Origin: JAUVXJ01 sp034430275
GTDB taxonomy: Bacteria; Chloroflexota; Anaerolineae; UBA7937; B3-Chlor
Length of the DNA: 10,334 bases
Assembly: GCA_034430275.1 (NCBI GenBank)
Contig: DAOUEW010000031.1
Coordinates: 1 to 10,334 of the forward strand
Direction of reading: 5' to 3'
In this document: in pieces, positions 4,520 to 10,334 of the stretch
Numbering within the stretch: position 1 is the stretch's first letter
Layout of the letters: each line of letters starts with the position of its first letter
Translations under genes and position numbers: made by a program
The notes under the pieces: model-generated
Told to the model about the DNA's origin: nothing
What the model saw: the letters and a program-made list of their open reading frames with translations, nothing else
Databases searched by the model: none

Positions 4520-7084
4520 CTAGATGACGCGAGGTACGCGCGCCAAGATCTCGGAGACGACCTCGTAGTTGATGGTTCCCAGCCTATCCGCGACTTCTCC
4601 AACCGTGATTCGCTCGCCGCCCTGCTGACCAATGAGCACCACCTCGTCGCCTTGCCTCACGTCGGCTACGTGGCTGACGTCGATCATGGTCTGGTCCATA
4701 CAAACCTGGCCCACCACCGGGGCTCTCTGTCCCTTGATCAGCACCTCTCCCCAGCGCCTGGGTCCCCGGCGGAAACCGTCGGCATACCCCACCGGAATCA
4801 CGGCGATTCGCGCCTGGCCCTCTGTCTTGAAGGTACATCCATAGCTGACGTAGCTTCCCGAAGGGAGTTCCTTGACCTGGGCCACCTGGGTCTTGAAGGA
4901 CAGTGCGGGTTCGAAGCTTTCAGGGCAGGGCACGTCAGGAGAGGGATCGAGTCCGTAGATGGCGATCCCGGGACGCACCATGTTGCAGTGCGACTCCGGG
5001 TACGAAATCACCGCCGCACTGTTGGCAGCGTGTACGTATCTGAAGTCGATGCCGTTCTCCTCGAGCCCCTCAAGCACGCGCCGGAACGATGCCAGTTGTT
5101 GCTTGGTGTATTGGCGACCCCAATCGGGCACACCTCTTGCGTCGGGCGCATCGGCGACGGCCAGGTGAGTGAAGATCCCTTCCACAGCAATGCCCGGCAG
5201 GGCCTGTAGTTCCTTCACGAAGTCCAGGACATCGCCAGGCGGAAGACCGAGTCGGCCCATACCCGTATCCACCTTGACGTGAACCTTGACCTTGGAGTTG
5301 AGATCCACGGCAGCTCGGGATAGCGCTCTGGCCACGTCGAGAGAGAACACAGTCACAATCACATTGTTGAGCACAGCCTCTCGTGCTTGCCAGGCGGGCG
5401 TGTAACCCAGGATCAGAATCGGGGCGGTGATATCCGCCCTGCGCAAAGTGTTGGCCTCGTTCAGACAGGCCACCCCCAGCATGTCCACACCGTTGGTGAG
5501 AGCGGTCTGCGCTACCTTGACCGCCCCGTGGCCGTAGGCATCGGCCTTGAGGCTGGCGATGATGCCGACGCTTTCCCCCACGATCCTCTTCAACTGCCGC
5601 ACGTTGTTGGCTATGGCACCCAGGTCTATCTCTACCCAGGTGGGCCGATCGGGCTTGCTGATGTAGATCTGCTTCCAAGCTGCACTCTGGCGTACCAGCA
5701 CCGAGCTTGCCGTCGCCGGGTCGAGAATCAGCCGCTCGACTACGTCCTCCATGCGGGCCTCGACATCCCCCTTTACCAGCACGATGTCGCCAGGCTGCAT
5801 CAGGTCCAGCACACTCCGCACGGCGTCGTCGGTGGTGTAGGTCACAAAAATGCGATCCCTGCTTAGCCCCGCATTCTGGGCCTCATTGGCGATGAGACGG
5901 GCGCGATCACCCTTGACCACCAGGTAGTCCACCACCTCCGCAGCACGACGTCCCACCTTACGATGCCCCTCCTCCTCGTAGGAGCCCAGGCGCAACATGT
6001 CCCCCAGAATGGCAACCTTCCGGCCGCCGTCAAGCTCGTGGAGCACATCGAGCGCAGCCAGCGCTGAGGCGGGACTGGCGCTGAAGCTGTCATCCAGGAG
6101 GAGAGTGTCGTTGACGCCGGGGAGAGGGTTGAGCCGGCCCTTGACCGGATTCAAGTGGGACAACGCACTTAGAATCTCCTCCCAGTCCACCCCGTACGCC
6201 ACACCAACACCGGCTGCCGCCAGAGCGGTGTAGACGTTGTGCCTGCCAAGCAGCGGAGTTCTGGCTTCGAACTCCGATCCCTCGTACTGGATGCGGAACT
6301 GCAGCCCCCGGCGGCTGGTCCGTACCTCCTGGGCACGGATGTCGGCGCCGGCTTCGGTTCCATACGTCACCACCTGCGCCGAGGCCCTCTCTCTCATAGC
6401 CCGGACCAGAGGGTCGTCATGGTTGAGAATCGCCCACCCGTCATCTGGCAAGGCCTCGACCAGCTTGCCGTTCTCTCGAGCGATGTCGTCGAGAGAGCCA
6501 AGGTACTCCAGGTGGGTGTGATTGACGACCGTCACCACGCCGACCCGGGGCGAGGTCATGCGGCTGAGCTCCTCGATCTCACCGTAACTATCGCAGGCCA
6601 TCTCCAGCACGGCCGTCTGGTGCTGTGGCAAGAGGCGGCCCAGGGCTATGGGCAGACCATAACGGCCGTTGTAGTTGCCGAAGTTCTTGAACACGCGAGA
6701 GCCTCGCTCGAGAACTGCCGCGGTGGCCTCCTTGGTGCTGGTCTTGCCGCTGCTGCCTGTAACCCCCACGACCTCCACATCCAGCTTGTTGAGGATGTAC
6801 GACGCCCAGCGAGCCAGCGCCTGCTGGATGTCGTCCACCTGTATGCACGTGACCCCGTACTGGGACAGATCTCTTGCCCGCTCGCACAGCACACCGGCGG
6901 CTCCATCACGGCACGCTTGATCGATGTAGTCGTGCCCATCTGCCTTGTCGGTTTTCACCGCCAGGAAGAGCTCGCCCTGCTTCAGGATGCGGGAGTCATA
7001 GCAGAAATCGCTGAACTCCGTGCCGAAGACTGTTCCATACACCGTGCCTTCGGTGGAATGCAGGATGTCATCGAGGTAGATCAT
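4520..7084 (-). CDS. murF-alr: Bifunctional MurF ligase / alanine racemase fusion
   Basis: One 854-residue protein joins two cytoplasmic peptidoglycan enzymes. Residues 1 to about 455 are MurF, which adds D-Ala-D-Ala to UDP-MurNAc-tripeptide with ATP. They show the N-terminal substrate domain (CYDSRILKQGELFLAVKTDK, near 28-47), the P-loop GVTGSSGKTST with Lys114, NHTHLEYLGS near 188-197, DDSFSASPAS near 331-340, and GDMLRLGSYEEEGHRKVG. Residues about 480-854 are a fold-type III PLP alanine racemase, with PLP lysine 513 in SLKADAYGHG, catalytic Tyr748 in SYVSYGCTF, PVGYADGFRRGPRRWG and VVGQVCMDQTMIDV. All key residues of both halves are present, so both activities are expected. The racemase supplies D-Ala, but a separate Ddl must make the dipeptide used by MurF. 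The ATG has GGGGAG five bases upstream. A small membrane-protein gene ends 56 bases before it on the same strand. The same domain order is known from Bacteroidetes. Confidence 0.95.
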   Translation of the reverse strand: MIYLDDILHSTEGTVYGTVFGTEFSDFCYDSRILKQGELFLAVKTDKADGHDYIDQACRDGAAGVLCERARDLSQYGVTCIQVDDIQQALARWASYILNKLDVEVVGVTGSSGKTSTKEATAAVLERGSRVFKNFGNYNGRYGLPIALGRLLPQHQTAVLEMACDSYGEIEELSRMTSPRVGVVTVVNHTHLEYLGSLDDIARENGKLVEALPDDGWAILNHDDPLVRAMRERASAQVVTYGTEAGADIRAQEVRTSRRGLQFRIQYEGSEFEARTPLLGRHNVYTALAAAGVGVAYGVDWEEILSALSHLNPVKGRLNPLPGVNDTLLLDDSFSASPASALAALDVLHELDGGRKVAILGDMLRLGSYEEEGHRKVGRRAAEVVDYLVVKGDRARLIANEAQNAGLSRDRIFVTYTTDDAVRSVLDLMQPGDIVLVKGDVEARMEDVVERLILDPATASSVLVRQSAAWKQIYISKPDRPTWVEIDLGAIANNVRQLKRIVGESVGIIASLKADAYGHGAVKVAQTALTNGVDMLGVACLNEANTLRRADITAPILILGYTPAWQAREAVLNNVIVTVFSLDVARALSRAAVDLNSKVKVHVKVDTGMGRLGLPPGDVLDFVKELQALPGIAVEGIFTHLAVADAPDARGVPDWGRQYTKQQLASFRRVLEGLEENGIDFRYVHAANSAAVISYPESHCNMVRPGIAIYGLDPSPDVPCPESFEPALSFKTQVAQVKELPSGSYVSYGCTFKTEGQARIAVIPVGYADGFRRGPRRWGEVLIKGQRAPVVGQVCMDQTMIDVSHVADVRQGDEVVLIGQQGGERITVGEVADRLGTINYEVVSEILARVPRVI

Positions 7085-7140
7085 TCATACTCCCCGGCCT
7101 ACCCAACAGTCGACCAAGGCACCAGCTCCCCGTCGTGCGC

Positions 7141-7341
7141 TCAGGATCCCTTTCGGGCTAGCCAGTATAGCACCACGCCGACAACAGTGAGCACGGCGCC
7201 TACCGCGCTTCCGGCAACCTGCTTGTAGCCGAAGACAAGTGGCTCCGCTCCAAGGCCAATGATGTCGGCCATCGTTGACCCCAACAGCACCACTATGCCC
7301 ACGACGATCAAACCAACAGCCACGCTCTTGTTTCCCATCAT
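7141..7341 (-). CDS. Small two-helix membrane protein of unknown function
   Basis: The 66-residue product has two hydrophobic segments, about residues 7-27 (VAVGLIVVGIVVLLGSTMAD) and 43-62 (AGSAVGAVLTVVGVVLYWLA), joined by a short linker with GAEPLVFGYKQ, and a positive end (ARKGS). It has no signal-peptidase or lipobox site, so it is probably an integral membrane hairpin. I know no function for it. The frame extends upstream to 7386, but GGAGG five bases before the ATG at 7341 sets the start there, and the predicted promoter also starts transcription inside that extension. It precedes murF-alr by 56 bases on the same strand and could be the first gene of that transcript. Confidence 0.7.
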   Translation of the reverse strand: MMGNKSVAVGLIVVGIVVLLGSTMADIIGLGAEPLVFGYKQVAGSAVGAVLTVVGVVLYWLARKGS

Positions 7342-7367
7342 GCTAACCTCCATTGCGCTGCTGTCAG

Positions 7368-7396
7368 ATTCTAGCACGAACCCCATGGCTGAGCAA
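7368..7396 (-). promoter_or_regulatory. Promoter for the small membrane protein and probably murF-alr
   Basis: On the minus strand TTGCTC (7391-7396) and TAGAAT (7368-7373) are 17 bases apart, and the -10 is preceded by TGC, an extended -10. Transcription would start near 7361, about 20 bases before the ATG at 7341. No other strong promoter was found in the 56 bases before murF-alr, so this one may serve both genes. Confidence 0.65.
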
Positions 7397-7429
7397 CGGC
7401 CGACAGTCCATTCGCCTCAAAGGGGAACA

Positions 7430-7443
7430 GCCTCACCTGAGGC
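7430..7443. repeat. Short dyad GCCTCACCTGAGGC
   Basis: A 6-bp inverted repeat with a two-base centre lies about 85 bases upstream of the mtnP promoter and about 35 bases upstream of the -35 of the leftward promoter. A third copy of GCCTCA is at 7414-7419. It could be an operator between the divergent units; with such a short dyad, chance is also likely. Confidence 0.3.
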
Positions 7444-7525
7444 GCCTGACGTATCCTGGGAGGACAGGTCGCCGTGCCGCAAGGGTCGTCTGATAGCCCC
7501 CTTCCGCACTTCAGATGCCCAAGGT

Positions 7526-7554
7526 TTGACAATCCCCAGACCCTATGTTAGACT
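7526..7554 (+). promoter_or_regulatory. Promoter for mtnP and the permease
   Basis: TTGACA at 7526-7531 is followed after 17 bases by TAGACT at 7549-7554 (4 of 6), which is preceded by TGT, giving an extended -10. Start of transcription near 7561 leaves a leader of about 60 bases. No SAM-responsive riboswitch can be recognised in that leader. Confidence 0.65.
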
Positions 7555-7622
7555 CATTCCTTGACGAAGAGCCAAGGACTAAGAATCAGCGGATTCAATG
7601 GAGCAACAAGAGAGGAATCAGG

Positions 7623-8486
7623 ATGGCTGAAGCGACCATCGGCGTTATTGGCGGCAGCGGGCTGTACGAGATCGAGGGGCTGACCGACCTTGAGGAGCAC
7701 AACGTTTCCACTCCTTTCGGTAGTCCCAGCGATCCCGTGGTGGTGGGAACCCTCCGCGGAAAACGTGTGGCCTTTCTGCCTCGCCATGGCCGTGGCCACC
7801 GCATCCTTCCGGGCGAAGTCAATGTTCGAGCCAACATTTACGCTCTCAAGAGGCTCGGCGTGGAACGCATCATTGCCGTCAACGCTTGCGGCAGTATGAA
7901 GGAGGACATTGCGCCCTCCGACATCGTCATCCCCGACCAGATCATCGACCGTACCAAGGGACGCACCAGCACGTTCTTCGGCAACGGACTCGTGGTCCAC
8001 GTTTCTTTCGCTGAACCCTTCTGCCCGCATCTGAGCGATGTCCTCTACGAGGCTGCAACGAAGACGGGAGCCAAAGTCCACAAGGGAGGCACCTACGTCT
8101 GCATAGAAGGACCACGGTTCTCGACCAAGGCGGAATCGAAGTTATTCCGGTCGTGGGGCGTGGACGTGATTGGCATGACCGCCATTCCAGAGGCCGTGTT
8201 GGCGCGCGAGGCCGAGATATGCTATGCGAGCCTTTCTATGTCCACAGACTACGACGTCTGGCACGAGACGGAAGCCCCTGTCACCGCGGATATGGTGGTC
8301 CAAACCCTTTTGAAGAACGTCGAGACCGCCAAGAAAGCCATCACAGAGGTGGTACCGCTAATCCCGCCCACCCGTGAATGTGGTTGCGACACAGCACTGT
8401 CCGTAGCGATCCAGACGGCGAGGGACCGTATCCCAGGACGCGTGAGGCAGGAGCTCAAGCTGCTCCTCGGAAAGTACCTGGACTGA
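7623..8486 (+). CDS. mtnP: S-methyl-5'-thioadenosine phosphorylase
   Basis: This 287-residue cytosolic enzyme cleaves methylthioadenosine with phosphate to adenine and methylthioribose-1-phosphate, the first step of methionine salvage from polyamine and related metabolism. Family motifs run in order: GVIGGSGLYEIEGL (8-20), PRHGRGHRILPGEVN (53-67), NACGSMKEDIAPSDIVIPDQ (87-106), GTYVCIEGPRFSTKAESKLF (156-175), IGMTAIPEAVLAREAEICYAS and STDYDVW with Asp209 and Asp211. As far as I recall, those aspartates match human Asp220 and Asp222, which bind adenine, so a methylthioadenosine rather than guanosine or inosine substrate is favoured, though methylthioinosine phosphorylases are close relatives. 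The ATG has AGAGG seven bases upstream; an in-frame ATG at 7545 lies inside the promoter and is rejected. The permease gene follows after 7 bases, so they are an operon. No other methionine-salvage gene is in the window. Confidence 0.94.
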   Translation: MAEATIGVIGGSGLYEIEGLTDLEEHNVSTPFGSPSDPVVVGTLRGKRVAFLPRHGRGHRILPGEVNVRANIYALKRLGVERIIAVNACGSMKEDIAPSDIVIPDQIIDRTKGRTSTFFGNGLVVHVSFAEPFCPHLSDVLYEAATKTGAKVHKGGTYVCIEGPRFSTKAESKLFRSWGVDVIGMTAIPEAVLAREAEICYASLSMSTDYDVWHETEAPVTADMVVQTLLKNVETAKKAITEVVPLIPPTRECGCDTALSVAIQTARDRIPGRVRQELKLLLGKYLD

Positions 8487-8493
8487 CGATCCC

Positions 8494-10334
8494 ATGGAAA
8501 CTGGCACGGGCAGAGTCGGCAGCGAATCCGTCTCGCTGGCGCGGACGATGAGTGGCTTCGACGCCACGATGATCGGCGTTGGGGCCATGATCGGCGCAGG
8601 TATCTTCGTATTGACAGGGATCGCGGCTGGCGTCGCAGGTCCCGCCCTCCTGATAGCCTTCCTCCTCAACGCGGTGGTCACCTGCTTCACGGCTGCGTCT
8701 TACGCTGAGCTAGGCTCAGCCTTCCCCGAAGCGGGCGGGGGCTACTTGTGGATCAAGGAAGCACTCTCCCCTCTTCTGGGGTTCCTCAGTGGCTGGACTA
8801 GCTGGTTTGGCCATGCTGTGGCGTGCAGCCTCTACGCGCTAGGATTCGGCCACTATGCCGCCGATTTCTTGCAGCGCGTGGGCCTCTATCCTTCCTCCAT
8901 AGGTGTAGACGTCTTGGCTGTGATCCTGGCTGTGCTCGTCACCTTCCTTTTCACCTACATCAACTTCCAGGGCGTTTCCGAGACCGGCAAAATAGGGAAC
9001 ATCATCACTCTGGCCAAGATAGGCATCCTCGCCCTGTTCGTCGGCTTCGGATTGTGGGGCATGCTGCACCAACCCCACTGGACCACCAAGTTCCAGCCTT
9101 TCTTCCCCGCCGGCCTCGGCGGGGTCATCATGGCCGCGGGCCTCACGACGATAGCGTTCCAGGGATACGAGGTCATATCTCAGTGTGGAGAGGAGATATG
9201 TGAGCCCAAACGCAACGTACCGCGCGCGGTGTTCGCCGCCATAGGCATCGTGGTCATCATCTACCTGGGAGTGGCCTTCATAGCCATCGGGGCCGTCGAG
9301 TCTCCAGTGACCGGCGTCCCAACGTGGCAGTTTCTCGCAGAGCACGAGGAGACAGCCATCATCGAGGCAGCCAGTCAATTGATGCCGCTGGGGGCCTTCG
9401 TGCTGATCCTGGCCGGGCTGATGTCCACCATGTCGGCACTGAACGCCACGATCTATTCCTCCTCGAGGGTCTCCTTCGCCATGGGGCGGGACAGGAACCT
9501 CCCAAGCATCTTCGGCCAGGTACACGAAACACGACGCACCCCGTACTGGGCCATCTTCATCTCGGGGGCGCTGGTTGCTTTCATCGCTACCGCACTCCCC
9601 GTCAAGTCGGTCGCCAGCGCCGCCGACATCATGTTTCTGCTTCTGTTCATGATGGTCAACGTCGCCGCCATCCGCATGAGGCACCTTCGACCAGACCTGG
9701 ACCGAGGCTTCAGAGTCCCTCTGATGCCGCTGCTGCCCATCCTGGGCATCATCTCCCAGGCGGTGCTCATCGTCTACCTGTTTATGCTGAGTCCAGAAGC
9801 GTGGTATGTGGGGGCTCTCTGGATCGCAGCAGGGCTGGTCTTTTATGTAGCCTACGCGTCCCGAACCGAGCCCATGAAGGAGCCTTTCGAGGTCATCCAC
9901 CAGGAGATCATCTCTACGAGGAGATACTCCATCCTGATCCCTGTGGCTGATGAGCTGCAAGCACGCCTGCTGGGTGCTCTGGCCGCGCCCATCGCCAGAG
10001 ACAAGGGCGGCGAGGTATTCGCTCTACACGTGGTGCGCGTGCCGAAGCAACTTAGCATCACCGATGGCCGGTTCTTCCTTAAGCACGGAAAGCCCATCCT
10101 GGAGGGGGTGATCGCTCAGGCCAAGGCGTTGGATGTACCCGTGAACACCATGATCCGCTTCGGGCGCGACGTCAGCCAAGCCGTCATGGAGACCGCCCGA
10201 GAGCGCAACTCTGACCTCATCCTCTTGGGCTGGCTGGGCACCACCAGCGGAGAAGGAAGGGCCTTCGGCAGTGTCATCGATGCGGTCAGCAAGAACCCAC
10301 CGTGCGACGTGGCTATGGTACGATACAGGAAGCG
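8494..10334 (+). CDS. APC-family amino-acid permease with C-terminal UspA domain (3' end outside window)
   Basis: The frame is open from ATG 8494 to the window edge (613 residues). Residues 1-455 form a secondary transporter of the amino acid-polyamine-organocation superfamily, with about twelve hydrophobic segments, the first being IGVGAMIGAGIFVLTG (27-42). IAFQGYEVISQCGEEICEPK (220-239) is the characteristic TM6-loop region. From residue 478 a universal stress protein domain begins (RRYSILIPVADE). Its GWLGTTSGEGRAFGS at 579-593 fits the nucleotide-binding pattern G-2x-G-9x-G-S exactly. The last visible residues, VAMVRYRK, look like the final strand of that domain, so the protein may end soon or carry a second copy. 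The domain may let ATP or another nucleotide gate transport, which is inference. The substrate cannot be told. The start lacks a clear ribosome site and lies 7 bases after the mtnP stop, which suggests translational coupling. Confidence 0.92.
   Translation, partial: METGTGRVGSESVSLARTMSGFDATMIGVGAMIGAGIFVLTGIAAGVAGPALLIAFLLNAVVTCFTAASYAELGSAFPEAGGGYLWIKEALSPLLGFLSGWTSWFGHAVACSLYALGFGHYAADFLQRVGLYPSSIGVDVLAVILAVLVTFLFTYINFQGVSETGKIGNIITLAKIGILALFVGFGLWGMLHQPHWTTKFQPFFPAGLGGVIMAAGLTTIAFQGYEVISQCGEEICEPKRNVPRAVFAAIGIVVIIYLGVAFIAIGAVESPVTGVPTWQFLAEHEETAIIEAASQLMPLGAFVLILAGLMSTMSALNATIYSSSRVSFAMGRDRNLPSIFGQVHETRRTPYWAIFISGALVAFIATALPVKSVASAADIMFLLLFMMVNVAAIRMRHLRPDLDRGFRVPLMPLLPILGIISQAVLIVYLFMLSPEAWYVGALWIAAGLVFYVAYASRTEPMKEPFEVIHQEIISTRRYSILIPVADELQARLLGALAAPIARDKGGEVFALHVVRVPKQLSITDGRFFLKHGKPILEGVIAQAKALDVPVNTMIRFGRDVSQAVMETARERNSDLILLGWLGTTSGEGRAFGSVIDAVSKNPPCDVAMVRYRK

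Noticed and set aside
7555..7622. Riboswitch (SAM type) in the mtnP leader
   Set aside because: The leader is only about 60 bases and shows none of the expected helices; it is too short for known SAM-responsive classes except the smallest, and no match was seen.
7545..7622. Upstream ATG start of mtnP at 7545
   Set aside because: It overlaps the predicted -10 element and the encoded residues are not part of the family, whose N-terminus begins just before GVIGGSG.
8839..9960. Open frame of 373 codons on the minus strand opposite the permease
   Set aside because: Its composition (many Asp, Gly, His, Gln) is typical of an antisense shadow of a hydrophobic membrane-protein gene.

Overview
The window is a GC-rich bacterial chromosome segment, densely coding, with four divergent or convergent blocks and no mobile element, CRISPR array, tRNA or rRNA that I can see. 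Three traits suggest Chloroflexota (perhaps Anaerolineae or relatives): a mevalonate-pathway pair made of a class II HMG-CoA reductase and an archaeal-type HMG-CoA synthase, a MurF-alanine racemase fusion, and an amino-acid permease with a C-terminal UspA domain. This assignment is an inference from gene content, not from a phylogenetic marker.

Layout. (1) Positions 1-2242, minus strand: mvaA (HMG-CoA reductase) followed after 33 bases by mvaS (HMG-CoA synthase, cut by the window edge). Together they convert acetoacetyl-CoA plus acetyl-CoA to HMG-CoA and then to mevalonate for isoprenoids. The best start for mvaA is an ATT codon, and its leader holds a hairpin plus six T that looks like an intrinsic terminator. 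(2) Positions 2554-3769, plus strand: a monocistronic acyl-CoA dehydrogenase behind a perfect TTGACA-N17-TATAAT promoter. It keeps the FAD/CoA signature motifs but has Met where the usual catalytic Glu sits. (3) Positions 3880-7341, minus strand: a small two-helix membrane protein and the murF-alr fusion, probably co-transcribed, followed by a separate unit encoding a stand-alone OmpR-type winged-helix protein. The latter has its own strong promoter (TTGACA-N17-TATACT) and a leader of about 190 bases. A GC-rich hairpin separates this block from the convergent acyl-CoA dehydrogenase. (4) Positions 7526-10334, plus strand: a promoter, mtnP (methylthioadenosine phosphorylase) and, 7 bases later, an APC-family permease fused to a UspA domain, cut by the right edge.

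The genes are mostly housekeeping (isoprenoid precursors, peptidoglycan, methylthioadenosine salvage). I do not see a clear new multi-gene system. The points most worth a second look are the ATT start and terminator-like leader of mvaA, the acyl-CoA dehydrogenase without its catalytic Glu, the receiver-less regulator with a structured leader, and the permease-UspA fusion with an intact nucleotide-binding motif.
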